Assembly: GCA_963575645.1 (NCBI GenBank)
Contig: OY754473.1
Location: forward strand, 8,680,001-8,744,000
DNA length: 64,000 bases
Direction: 5' to 3'
DNA from: Xanthostigma xanthostigma
Lineage: Eukaryota > Arthropoda > Insecta > Raphidioptera > Raphidiidae
The notes beneath the pieces are model-generated. The model was not told the origin of the DNA. It made no database searches and saw only the letters and a list, made by a program, of their open reading frames with translations. Positions 35,284-46,766 of this stretch are shown in pieces. Both the position numbers and the translations under genes were made by a program. Within the stretch, counting starts at the first letter, position 1. Every line of letters starts with the position of its first letter.

Positions 35284-37294
35284 TTATATGTGAAGTGCTT
35301 GTTCTTCAATTAAACAGTCACACTCACCATCTTCGTGATTATGTTCTATAATATTTTCTCCTGCTTCATCTTCCACTTTTTCTTTCTCCTTATCTATTAA
35401 AGTTGTGTACCACTTTAAGTCGTTATCTTCTCTCCAATTTATCCCGAAATGAATTTCCAGCAAAGAAATAACATTTTGTAATTTTTCGGCAGCAATTTTT
35501 TTATTTAGTGGTAATTCCTCAAGAACGTAATGAGAAGTGGTTTTACCTCTTTTCAGTAAATTTTGGCCCATTTCACCTTCGGAAAACCTATAGTTTTCGA
35601 AACACTTTACAGTAACGATCCTTTTCTTATCATTTTTTTACAGAAGTATACGTTTCTTTCGGCTAATACCTTCGACTTTTTTATAGAAATTTTCCAGTTT
35701 TTTGACATTGAGAAGCGGCCAATCAACTCCAAGAATTTTCAGCTGACCTACGGTTTCATACACGGAATGATAATTTTCTGGTGTTTTTACAACAGATAAC
35801 TTTCTCAGTTTCTTTTCCACTCTGCCGAAAACCCGATCAGCAGGAAGAAAACTATGTCCTCGTACAGGAAATATGATCAAAATTTTCTTGATATTTGGCT
35901 CATTTTGCAACCAATACAGCAGTGTGTGTATAACATGTGAGTTTTTGTTTTGTCCTGCACACCCATCGCAGAATAGACGTAGTGTGCTAATGCCTTCGGT
36001 GTTCATATTTCTTAAGTAATGCAGCAACCCTGACGAAACTTCTGTGCAACCTCGGCCGGCTTTGTTTTCACACCAGGTGTAAAATGTTGGATTTTTGCCA
36101 TCCATCCCGACACAGCAGAGTGTGTAATAACTGATTTGGCGCATATAGAAGGCGTCTTAAACTGGGGTTTTGGGAAGCGGTTGCACTTGCTGCATGTCGA
36201 AGCATATGCTACGTGTATTCGGTTCATTCTGCCTTGCAAGTTGATAAAAAGCATTAGCTCGCAGCACATGGACCCGCTTCTCTGTTATAAGTTTCGTAAC
36301 TTGTGCTTTATCCCCGCTTGCTCTTGCAATTTGTTCGGAAAGACGTGTGCAGTAACCGCACACATCAGAGGCTGGCGATCGAAATCCTATGTTAAACTCA
36401 TTCACGAATATTCTTTGGAACATGGCGTATTTGACTTTAAATTTTTCATTTTGGCAGGCATTATTATACATTTTACATAGCTTATGGATATTTAAATCTG
36501 CATCCAGGTATATCCGCACAGATTTTGCCCTGCCATAATGACTTTCTCTTCCTTTTAGTTTCCCGATAAAATCCCTGACGGCTTCTTTTTTCAAATCATT
36601 TTTCTTCAGTACCCGATCGCCTCCTCGTTTTTCAACTGGAACATTACCTTTCATAAAAATTTTGGCCAGCCGAATAACCCTGAATTTCGAAAGACCAAAA
36701 CTGGTCAAAAAAAACTTCTGGCAAACTTGCATTGATTTTCCTTTTTTGCCAACTGGTATCTAAAAATAAACACAAACATTCAAATTAAAACGAGAACTTA
36801 CGCCCGTGTAGAAAAAGAAAATGTAGCCATTTCTACGATTAAAAGGAATCACCAAAAATGTTTTACTATAGTTTTACCTGATAAGTGATATGTAAATTGT
36901 GTGGTTTCTTTTTGGCAGAATTTGGTCTTTCACGATTGCGTTTGGGAGCAGTAACCCCTAACAACAAACAAAGTCGCTGGTCTTGCATGATTTTGTTCTT
37001 TGATGAAAAAATGTTTTCCCTACAGTCGTTAATGTTTTTCAAAGTAACTTCTTCGCACTGGAAAACTTTCTTAAGTTTTTCATTGTGATTACAAGGGACG
37101 ATATGCTCTGATAAGGGTTCACTCCCCAAAGAATGCCTGAAAATTTGTTACAAAAAGTAAAAAAGTTTACACAAACATTAAATTATAACCTCAAACACTA
37201 ACCTCAGTTTCTTAGCTGCGTCGCGCTTAGTTTCACGTTTTTTTCTTTTTCTTGAATTGCAATTACCATCCGCAACTGTTATGGTTTCATTCAT
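35284..37294 (-). pseudogene. QNKN-family DDE transposase, three exons, two in-frame stops (copy B)
   Basis: Most complete copy. Exon 1 37294-37203 (MNETITVADGNCNSRKRKK), exon 2 37136-36878, exon 3 36759-35284; all introns are GT-AG and phases match. Exon 3 has VCQKFFLTSF, VEKRGGDR, VFNEFNIGF-type segment, CGYC, ICFDMQQVQPLPK, then FCDGCAGQNKNSHV (first catalytic-like motif) and VRGHSFLPADRVFGRVEK (second). Stops: TAA at 36157-36159 after PKTPV and TAA at 35638-35640 after KKRILL; frame continues past both. C-terminus: LLKRGKTTSHYVLEELPLNKK and an acidic tail. D-x-C-x-G-Q-N-K-N with a later D-x-x-F-x-x-(I/V)-E fits a DDE nuclease; I suspect a Sola-like group but cannot confirm. Confidence 0.8.
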
Positions 37295-37565
37295 TTTATT
37301 TAAATTTGAAAAATTTAATTAAACACAAACGGTATAACAGCGAGAACTTACACTATTCTTAGAACAACACGCGAACTTGTCAACTTTTGCGCGAAAATAT
37401 ACTGCGTCAAAGCAACGCCTCGCTTGGTGGTGAGCTGTGAAATCGCTGTCAAAAATTCATCATACAGTTTTCTCAAAGAGTCTATGGTTAATCGTTTACT
37501 GATTATTCTATCAATTTATAGATGTCTCTAGAGCGTAAAAATCTATCAAATGCTAAATATCTCCC

Positions 37566-37850
37566 AACAAACTGAACACGTTCACTTTTGCACAGAAACT
37601 ATGTTTTAACTATATTCAAACAATGGGATTATGTTGACTTTTGTACGGTATGTACTATTATAAACCATAAGAAAGGACAAGTATAGTTCTGACTGGAAGT
37701 TGTAATTTAAGGCTATTTTTACAAGGGACCTGTGTAGTTTTACATGGAATAAACTAGAAAAACATGAATAAACCAAGAATTACAGTCTTAAACCATGTAT
37801 AACTCATATTCGACCTTTTGGGACATGTTGAGTTTTGCACGCATGCTCCT
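37566..37850. repeat. second flank of transposase copy B with TTTTGCAC motifs
   Basis: Contains CACTTTTGCACAG near 37575 and ACATGTTGAGTTTTGCACG near 37823, matching the cluster at 35098-35180 in the same orientation. Defines the likely span of copy B as about 35.1-37.85 kb. No clean terminal inverted repeat was found. Confidence 0.45.
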
Positions 37851-37921
37851 CAGATAGATTTTATTTCTTCGCAAAGCCATGAGCGGATGCGAACGTCATA
37901 CACATAAAAGTACAGTATTAA

Positions 37922-38800
37922 TTATAAAAAATAAAACCATATATTAAAATAGTAATAATAAAAAGAGCAGTCATATGGGCAGGCTTTTATTAAAAATCGT
38001 TTTAATCGAGCTTTAAAGATGCTCAGGCTAGGGCTATCTTTGATAGTATCTGGTAGCTTATTATAAAAATAACTTCCTTTATTGGTTGAGCTACTATATT
38101 TGGAAGTTCTGCATCGTTCCAGATGTATGTCATTTTGTGTACGAGCATTATAGCCATGTATGTTGAAGTTTAAATTTAAACTGTTTAATTTGGTCTTCAC
38201 ATTATTTATTAGTTGGTACAAGCAAATAGCATAAAAAGTTAAAATATCCTTTTCAATAAAAACTTACCTATATGACTGTCGACCTTTAAGCTTAAAAATA
38301 AGTCTTATTAATCTTTTCTGCGCCCTGAATACTCTGATGCAGTCTGTTGAATGACCCCAATTTGGGGGGGGGGGGGTAATTGTGTGGTTCTTTGGGGTCC
38401 CTAAAAAATCACCACACAATAAGACATATGCAAAGGAATAGTAAACTGATAAGAGAGTTTCGCTTGTGTAACTTTTGCTTAGTGTCCTTATGTAATAATA
38501 AGTCAAATTAAGTTTTTTGCAAATTGCATTTACCTGGCTAAACCATTTCAGATCACTGTCTACAATAATACCTAAAAATTTTGAAGATGTAACTCTATGA
38601 ATCTGCGTATTCTGAAAATGTATGTTGGCATTATAATTTTGAGTAGGTCTATCAAAAATTATAAAATTTGTTTTGTCAAGATTCACAATTAGCTGGTTCA
38701 TAACAGTCCTAGTACCAAAGCAAAACAACAACTTACAGACGAGTTCTTCTGTCAAAGATGCAAGGTTCCATTCCGTCAACAGTGATCTCAAATTTATTTC
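37922..38800 (-). pseudogene. CR1/Jockey-like LINE reverse transcriptase, C-terminal fragment
   Basis: Minus strand: LIVNLDKTNFIIFDRP, VTSSKFLGIIVDSDLKW, ICKKLNLTYYYIRTLS, LLSVYYSF, RAQKRLIRLIFKLKGR, a TAA stop at about 38264, then in the same frame VFIEKDILTF, and RTQNDIHLERCRTSKYSSST with YFYNKLPDTIK to the C-terminus. The RT catalytic core is missing. A nine-G/C homopolymer lies at about 38365-38373. The N-terminal part of the open frame (38801-38968) has no RT similarity. Confidence 0.8.
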
Positions 38801-38969
38801 TTCTATTAATACTTTCGAAGACAAGGTTGATGGATTATTATAGGAAATATCAGCAATTGTCACATTTTGTGGGTTTGATTCAATGTTATCATGATTTTTT
38901 TGGTCACTTCTACGAATCGATTCCTGGACCATATAGCAATCCTTCCTGGACTTCGTAGCTCTTCTCAAG

Positions 38970-41079
38970 CTCAGATTGCTCTTCTCTATGTGTTAACCGA
39001 CGCCTTTTCGCTTCGTCCATAGCGCGGCGATCAGCACTTGATCGGCGCTCCGCATCTCACCTCGTTGCATCGTGAGAGGATTCGGAGCGACATTGAATTC
39101 ACTTGAAGATGCGAGTTTTCTCGATGATGCGCTGGCATACTCCGTACTATTCTCCATTGTCCACCTTGTTACAACTGGGTCTTTCCGTTTTTTAGGTTTC
39201 GCAACTCGGAAATTTGAACCTCTACACCCTTTAAAATTCTATACCATTTTGAATTTTCAAACAAAACACGTGTTTGTAGCATCGATTTATCTGATTGCGT
39301 TGCTGGACGCTGCACCACCGATTACTAATTGACCGGGTCTATTTAAAATAGAGTAATCCTCTAGAAATCTTACCTGGCGTTTTGAGAAGCAACACAGTAC
39401 GGGGGAGGGGGAAACAAAAACAAAAGAGCCAGCGCATATTAATAAGAAACAAAGGACCAAGAGCGGACGGCCTTTCTCTTCTTTCACAGGCTCGATGCAG
39501 CTGGCGGCGCGCTCTTGAAATCGCTGTACCCAGCGTTATATCGGGATTTTCGAGAAAATATTTTACAGGGACATTCTCAATACATAAAAGGACCCAAATA
39601 TAAAAAAAATCCATTTCTCCAAAAATGTTCGAGCGAGTAGCCTCGTAACTACTAGCATGTGAGAAATTTTCTCGTCAATATTTTGTTTTTCTGGTTTTGA
39701 ATACAATTTTGCCCGAATCAAAATTACATCATCTTTTGAGATTTCAACGCATTTAAATGAACCACTGGTTTTGTGTCTACAAGGCCTGATAAAATCTTCT
39801 GCATGATTTGCATATATAAAATCCGTTAAAAATTAAAAATCTAATTGGATGTTTGATGTCAACAAACTTATTAATGTAAATAATATACTACGTTTCGCTT
39901 CTTTTTTATAGAAGCCTTTTCATGTACAACATTTTTATAACTAAATTATTCACAGCACAATATTAGAAAGGTTACTTCATTTGTTTTAATTTTGTGACAA
40001 TAATTTTATATTTAAAAGAAACTAATAATTTTAAAATATTAACATTAACCAGTATCCACATTAAAAATATAAAAAATAACAATTAACAAGTTGAGTGACA
40101 CCATGTTCTCAATCCATCAACAACAATATACTGATAACATGTGACAGCATTTGAATACTCTGAAGATGATACAAAACGTATCGAAACGTTAGTATTAAAT
40201 GCAGTTTAAAAAAATCTCAGTATTGCTTCATTTTCGATCCTTATGCCACGGAATTCTTTCCAAATACTCATAATTAAAAATCTAACCTCACTACTAATAT
40301 TTACATACCTGATTTTTTTTTGCTCTATCCCTTTTGGTGCCTTTTTGTTTTTTGGCTCTGGACCCTCGAGAACCTTCCTGAATCCGTATCTCACCGTTTT
40401 CGTTCTGCATTACTATCGCTTTATATTAGATAATGTATTGAGCTATGACACCAATTCAACTTTGCTAACACAATGTGCACGCACACTACACTCAACAGTA
40501 TAGAAAACAGCGCTTTGAAATTAAAGCAAAAAAAACTGCATTTTGAAATACACGGCACGAAATAAAACTGCGTTTTGTTTCACAATCGATTTTTCCAATA
40601 GAGATTTGTATGGGAAAGAATGCGATGTGAAACTCATGAAATTTACTATTGGTTAGAGAAAGGTTTAAAACATAGAATGCCATATCTAACTCATTTTGCG
40701 AAGTTCGGACAAAAACTGCGTTTTGAAATTCAACTCCTCAATTGTAATGCAATTTATTGGAGAAATGTAATATTAGTAAAAAGCGTTTTAAACTACATGA
40801 CACTGGATATAGTTGTTATATTATTTCGTAGTACATTAGGGAGATATTTAGAAAATTGAATTGAATTGAATTTTACCTGTCGTAAATTAGTAAGTATTTA
40901 GGAAATTAATGAATACTAACATTGTGCATTGAATTATTTTCTTTTATTATTCTTACATTAATTTCATACCTAATAATAATAAGCTGTATATAGCCTTATA
41001 CAAAAATAACAGCTATAAACCAATTTGTCGAAATACCTAAAATTACTTATTAATTATCTTGATCACTTTTCTTGTTATA
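38970..41079. other. no supported gene
   Basis: Several open stretches (39072-39332, 39339-39614, 40620-40859) lack family resemblance. ACTGCGTTTTGAAAT-like phrases recur at about 40535, 40568 and 40715 and may be pieces of one repeat. AAACGTATCGAAACGTT near 40180 resembles phrases common in insect retroelement UTRs. Confidence 0.4.
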
Positions 41080-41470
41080 ATTTGGTTCTGGCAAGCGATC
41101 ATTATCCTGAGACTTTTTGTAGGTAAATGTTTGTACCACATAGCCACTTCTGCTGGTATATGTCCAGCATCTGCTAACGTAACTAAGTAAACCTTTTTCT
41201 GCTCGCTTATTGGTAATTAGTTATTATAAGTTGGTCTCAATTCTATAGCTAATCTTCGGTGGCCCTTACCAGCGACATTAACCTTTTTGTAATCGGATGT
41301 ATCATATTTGTAAAAAATGGTTTCAGGGTATTCTTTTTCAAATTTTATACATTTAATGTTTAGCCAAGATACAGTATCACTATATTCATCCTTGTTTCGA
41401 TTTTTTATTGTGTTCGAGGCTAGATCATGCAAATCATAACAAATCAGAAAATTTTTATAAATTAACTTCA
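41080..41470 (-). pseudogene. QNKN-family transposase, C-terminal scrap (copy E)
   Basis: Minus-strand SNTIKNRNKDEYSDTVSWLN and KCIKFEKEYPETIFYKYD, then after a stop at 41217 LPISEQKKVYLV. This parallels MNITNRKTAKNQSKVEWLKI in the piece at 45631-45990 and the (L/I)PxxxKK region of copies B and D. Cut abruptly on the upstream side beside the Polinton polymerase scrap. Confidence 0.5.
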
Positions 41471-41591
41471 TAAGCGCCCTTTGTTCTGTTTTTAAAAGAG
41501 TTGCTACCTTTTGTAATTTACGCCGACTCGGAAACTGTATTGAAAGTTGAAACCCATACATACGGCGATGTCCGACTCTTCCGCTTTGTTT

Positions 41592-42303
41592 ACAGAGTCG
41601 TTGAATCAACACGTGCCGCACAGTTTTGCCTATTATATAAAGTGTAGTTATGATACATCGCTGTCCCAATTGAGAATCCTCAACGGCAACGACTGTGCAA
41701 TAAGATTCATTCAAAGGCTTGTAGCGGACGCGAAAAGAATTTATGAAATTTTAAACCGGATAGTTCCTTTACGCAAACTCACAAGCGAAGACATCGAACA
41801 ATTGCGCACAAACAAATGCCACATCTACGAGAGGAAGTTTACCGACTGCAATGGCGGCGAGAGTGATTCGATCGTTTTGGATCACGATCATTTGATGGGT
41901 GAGGCTCGTGGATACGCACATAGCATTTGTAATTTCAATTATAAAATTTCAAAATTCGTACCGGTATTTTTTCAAATTTGAGCAATTTTTGCAGTTATTT
42001 ACTCATTAAACAGTTGGAATCGGTTTGTGACGATATTTCGGTATTTCCTGTAAATAAAGAGAAGTGCAAAATTTCTCTTGTCTGAATGTCACGATGACGA
42101 CTCTGCTACTGCAGCCGGTGATCATTTTAAAGACAAAAAATGTTTTGAAATTAGATTTCTGGACTCGTTTCGTTTTTTTTTTCATGCAGTTTGAGCAAAT
42201 TGGCTAAAACGTTGCACGAAGAAGACTTTGTCGAGCTCAGAAATCAATATCCGGACGTTGAACAATTTCAACTGGTCACAGACAAGGGTATTGTAACAAA
42301 ACT
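41592..42303 (+). pseudogene. Polinton/adintovirus-type protein-primed DNA polymerase B fragment
   Basis: Plus strand. The open part (to 41981) reads HVPHSFAYYIKCSYD, then a Cys/His region with VLDHDHLMGEARGYAHSICN and FNYKISKFVPVFF, the HNH-like insert seen in front of polB of Polinton/Maverick and related insect virus polymerases. After frame breaks the same strand gives RFLDSFRFFF and then FVELRNQYPDVEQF, two further markers of this polB family. The polymerase palm motifs are absent and there are several stops and frameshifts, so it is a non-functional relic. No capsid, integrase or ATPase partner is seen in the window. Confidence 0.7.
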
Positions 42304-42832
42304 GTTCTAGTTCGTGGTAGAAATTATTTATTTACAATAACAAACGTTTAACAAAACAGTTAAACACCCAAACGAAAAGTAGTTCTTTAAAGTAACAGAA
42401 ACAAAACATCAAATTCTGACTAATAAAATAAAAGAATAAGTAACAAAGAATATAAAGTCACTAATTATGTACACAAAATATTTTCAATACACCACAATTT
42501 TATTCACACTTATCTATTAACTATATACACACGATTATTTACAACCAGATTTATATAACTTCAGTCAATGGTTTATTAATCGCTTTGCACTAGCATTTAT
42601 TTACACAGTTCATTTGAGGCATTGAGCGCAAAAGCGGACTAAACCTAACACTGACACAACTGAGTAAATAGGTTTGTTTTTTTTTTGTGGGCATTGGTGC
42701 CCCTGTACTTTTCATTTTATAAATTCAGTTAAAAGAAAGGAGTCTGTTTTCGATAGAATGATAGGATTGTACTTTGATTTTGAAATATTAATTTTGATGT
42801 GGATTAGTCCACTTTTGCGTTAAGATAGTCAA
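42304..42832. other. non-coding, nothing recognised
   Basis: A+T-rich, no supported ORF. Confidence 0.5.
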
Positions 42833-43235
42833 TCTAATATATAAAATTCTCGTGTCACAGTTTTCGTTGCCAAACTCCTCCGAAACGGCTTGACGGATTT
42901 TGATGAAATTTTTTGTGCTTATCCGGTATCTATGAGAATCGGCCAACATCTATTTTTCATCCCCCTAAATGTTAGGGGTAGTCCACCCTTAAATTTTTTT
43001 TCTTCCTTTGATTATAATTATTATTAAAGACACGGATTTTTTTTTTAAATTCGTATCCATGGTTTTAAAATATAAACAGCCTTATGTATGATTTGAAAAA
43101 ATTCTGTCAAAAATTAAAAAAACATTGATTTATAATAAACCATTGTGCGAGTCATTAGGATCAGTTTTTCTGACAATTATATTGACAAAAATATATAATT
43201 ATAATTCAATAAATTTATTGAATTACAATAAATTA

Positions 43236-44866
43236 CACTATCGGACAAAAGTAAAGCAACACTTTCAAAAAATGAAATAATCCCGATTTTATAATATTTA
43301 ATGCACGATATCGTAATTAAATACATTGTGTCTTAAATATCAAAGTAGGCTGCTTTCATAGGCGCCAATAGGTTTTTCCAACAATCAAAACAAATGAACT
43401 GATATTGAAGTTAACTGTCAAATACAGTATTGTAATGCGTCAAAAGTAAAGCAACATTTTAATATTTTCCTAAAAAAGAAAGGTTTTAGTGAAAGTAAAG
43501 CTTAAAATATTTTTGCAGAGTTAATTTTATGTTTAATTAATATTTCTGTGCTGAGTTAATCATGCCAAAAGGTATTCCAATTTCGAAAGATTTAAAGCAG
43601 AGAGTAGTGAATGCACACTTGGAAGGTACAATACAAGCCACAATTTCAAGACGGTTTGTTTTGCCCAGATACAGCGTATCCAAAATAATTTCAAATTACA
43701 ATGAAAGGGGACATTTAGAGAATCTACCGAAATCAGGAAGGCCGAGAAAAACAACAATTCGGACAGACAGACGCATTAAAAGAATTTCTCAAAACGATCC
43801 TTGGATGTCTGTACCTAGAATTATCGCTGAAATTCCCGAAATTATGGTTAGTCCACGGACAGTTCAGAAAAGGTTGGTAGACGCAAAGTCATTTAGTAGA
43901 CGCCCTGCTAAAAAGCCGCTTATTTCGGCAAGAAATAGAGTGGCTAGGCTTGAATTTGCACGTCGACATTTAAATTGGACAGTAGACGAATGGAAAAAAG
44001 TTCTATTTAGCGATGAAACGCGTTATAAATTTTTCAATTCTGATGGAATGAAGCGTGTAAGACAAGGTTTAATCCCAAATACGTTATCTACAGTTAAACA
44101 CGGCAAAGGCTCTGTTTTCCTATGGGGTTGCTTCTCATGGAATGGGGTGGGTCCTTTAAACTTCATTAATGACACTAGGGATCGATTTGTCTACAGAGAT
44201 ATAATGCAAAATGTAATGTTGCCTTATGCAGAGTGGGAAATGCCGTTGCGTTTTTTTTTCCAACAGGATAACGATCCAAAACATTCATCACGAATTGTTC
44301 AAGAGTGGTTTCAAGAAAATAACGTTCGGGTTTTGCAGTGGCCGGCACAATCCCCAGACCTTAACCCCATTGAAAATCTATGGGAAGAAGTAGAACGTGG
44401 AATTCGTACACAATTATTTCCAAATAAACAATCATTGGTAAATAAAATCAATGAAGTTTGGACAAACCTTCCCGAAAGCACTATTCAAAAATTGATTGCC
44501 TCAATGCCGCGACGTTGTCGGCACGTAATAAATAATAATGGATATTCTATTAACTATTAACATAATACTTCTAGCTATTGTAATTTTTAAATATGTTTAA
44601 GGTTTTTTTATCTTAATATGTAAAATAAAATACTGTAGCCACCATTTGTTGCTTTACTTTTGTCGCACTTCATTTCGTCGATTTTTATAATAATAAATAT
44701 TTCTCTACCTTCATTTTGTTTAAAGTGTACCAAAATATTGTAAAATATTCCCAATATTGTGGGGATAATATTTCATAAAAATTAACTGGGGATCACAATC
44801 ATGTAATTAATTTTTTGAATTGAAAAAAATAAAGGCACTTTGTCGCTCTACTTTTGTCCAATAGTG
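43236..44866 (+). mobile_element. Tc1 transposon, apparently intact, with IR/DR-type termini
   Basis: Terminal inverted repeats CACTATCGGACAAAAGTAAA (left) and, reversed, CACTATTGGACAAAAGTAGA (right), flanked by TA at 43234-43235 and 44867-44868. Inner copies of the binding motif occur on both sides: GTCAAAAGTAAAGCAAC at about 43439 and its complement GTTGCTTTACTTTTGTCGC at about 44649. Two direct repeats per end, about 200 bp apart, is the IR/DR layout known from Sleeping Beauty-like Tc1 elements. It holds one uninterrupted transposase. Confidence 0.95.
43562..44560 (+). CDS. Tc1 transposase, complete
   Basis: 332 residues from ATG at 43562, the usual Tc1 size, no stop or frame break. N-terminal paired-like helix-turn-helix (KQRVVNAHLEGTIQATISRR), GRPRKTT AT-hook-like motif near residue 60, a second HTH (SVPRIIAEIPEIMVSPRTVQ), then catalytic DDE: LFSDETRYKF (D), FFQQDNDPKHSS (D) and SPDLNPIENLWEE (E), with about 34 residues between the second D and E (DD34E). 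Also the Gly-rich HGKGSVFLWGCFSWNGVG. Acts as cut-and-paste transposase at TA. Best candidate in the window for a still-functional gene product. Confidence 0.96.
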   Translation: MPKGIPISKDLKQRVVNAHLEGTIQATISRRFVLPRYSVSKIISNYNERGHLENLPKSGRPRKTTIRTDRRIKRISQNDPWMSVPRIIAEIPEIMVSPRTVQKRLVDAKSFSRRPAKKPLISARNRVARLEFARRHLNWTVDEWKKVLFSDETRYKFFNSDGMKRVRQGLIPNTLSTVKHGKGSVFLWGCFSWNGVGPLNFINDTRDRFVYRDIMQNVMLPYAEWEMPLRFFFQQDNDPKHSSRIVQEWFQENNVRVLQWPAQSPDLNPIENLWEEVERGIRTQLFPNKQSLVNKINEVWTNLPESTIQKLIASMPRRCRHVINNNGYSINY

Positions 44867-45072
44867 TATATATTGTCAATATAATTGTTAGAAAAATTGG
44901 TCGATAATTTATTTATTGAAGAGTACTAATCAGACGTTAATCAAAGATTCAAATATCCCCATTCGTTCTTTTGCACCGGGCACGACGGCGCAGCCGGAGT
45001 GCTCGACATACACACATATACGTCCATGTATATTTTAAAATAAATAAAATAGATAGATAGATGTTCCAATTA

Positions 45073-45187
<115 letters not shown>

Positions 45188-45630
45188 CTGTTAGGCGGTA
45201 CGAAGTTCGCCGGGTCCGCTAGTATTTGTATATAATAGTCCAGGACTGAACTTCACGTTAGCCTTTATTAAATAAAAAAAAATTACGATAAGTACATATA
45301 TTTTATTACACAAATAATCTTTTTATTATTCGTCTTCCTCATCAGAGAAGTCTAATACAGGTAACTCATTTACGTCATTCCTAGAATTATTATTTGTTTT
45401 GAGTCCCTTATAATATTCGTGGAAATAGGTGGAATGTATTCCTATAATATTCGTGGAAATAGGTGGAATGTATTCCAGCAAACAAAGTAATCTTTCTTTT
45501 TTAAGTCAGTAATGTAGTTCTCATTAGGATATAGTATATTATGATGTATATCTGAATTTTTGATCAGTGTGGAAGTAAAATTTGAATACTTGTAATAAAT
45601 TATAAACGGTTCATCTTTCACAAAGCGTAA

Positions 45631-45990
45631 CTATTGAATCTTTAGCCACTCCACTTTTGATTGATTCTTAGCAGTTTTTCTATTTGTAATGTTCATCTCA
45701 AGCTTTTTAGTTGAGAAGATGTCATTTTTATTCATGACAACTATTTTAAACGGATTTCTTTTCCGAGCAGCGATTATGATTTCATTCCAGTTTTCAGGGA
45801 TAAACATATTTGAAAAGAATCTCTTTTGTTTTTCAATCAAGCCAAAATCCTGATCACACGGTAAATAAGAATGCCTAATTACCAAAAATTTATGATTAAT
45901 CTTATTTACCGTGTAATCAAGACTGGATACAATGTATTGACATAAAGCGGAGAGTTTTATATTCCGATTCTGAAAACATTGTTATGTAAT
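45631..45990 (-). pseudogene. QNKN-family transposase, middle to C-terminal scrap (copy G)
   Basis: Minus strand: QNRNIKLSALCQYIV, then FLVIRHSYLPCDQDFGLIEK (second catalytic-like motif), FIPENWNEIIIAARKRNPFK and NITNRKTAKNQSKVEWLKI. The motif before QNRN is degraded (CF then QNRN). Open from about 45980 to the stop at 45631. Distinct subfamily from the neighbouring piece F. Confidence 0.65.
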
Positions 45991-46450
45991 GCAGGATAGT
46001 TCAAAATAGGCAGCATCCTTTTCGGCCGAATTGGAAGGTTTTGCCATTCGTCTTCCATGTTTAGTTTTACCTAAAAAACGTAAGCATAAAATTAAAGGCC
46101 AATATTATTTCAAAATGAAATAATGCAATATTATAATTAGGTATAATGATTAATTAGTTGAAGTTGATTACCTGTATAGCACCTTCTGGCTTGTAAATAA
46201 TGGCTTTTACATCGGTTACTACTGGTTCTGTTGGTTTTCTACTTAGTCTTATTGAATTGTATCTTTAATGTTCTGGATTAGCGTAATTTTTGAAAAAATC
46301 GTAAGTACAATCAATACATTCATAGGGTCCTTTATTTACACGAGCTTCTTTCGAAATTCTGATCTAATCACTTGGTAAATACATTTCTTTGTTGCGTAAT
46401 TTCCTTTCGATAAGAGCATGGACTGAGTCGCATTCCATTTAGGGTGTATC
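45991..46450 (-). pseudogene. QNKN-family transposase, C-terminal scrap with intron (copy F)
   Basis: Minus strand: MECDSVHALIERKLRNKEMY (second catalytic-like motif variant), stop, ISKEARVNKGPYECIDCTYD, stop, KPTEPVVTDVKAIIYKPEGA and IQ at a donor (46171), then after an acceptor (46071) VKLNMEDEWQNLPIRPKRM. The exon junction keeps phase. It ends beside piece G, which begins with an earlier part of the protein, so the two are separate copies. 46451-46766 has nothing supported. Confidence 0.6.
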
Positions 46451-46766
46451 CAACCTCTAATTATTATTTTTGATAAATTATAATATCGTGAACCATTGAA
46501 AAATTCAGAAGTGCATTAACAAATATTTCTCTAAAAAAATTGTCTAATAGTACCAAAGTCACTTTATTAAAATAACTAAGTTGTTGTTAGACATTATTTT
46601 GCAATCAATACTTTTCTCTAAATTTATAAAAATATTTGTACCTATAACGAAAAAAAAGTTATTAAGAAATATTAGTTACGTGGTACAATTCATTTTTCTC
46701 TGTGCACTGAATACAGGGTGCAGCAACATAACTTAAAATGCGCGTCATTCAGTCGGTTGATGTCTA

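Noticed and set aside
39072-39614. Overlapping ORFs on both strands
   Set aside because: No recognisable domain, no splice or start context; left as unannotated.
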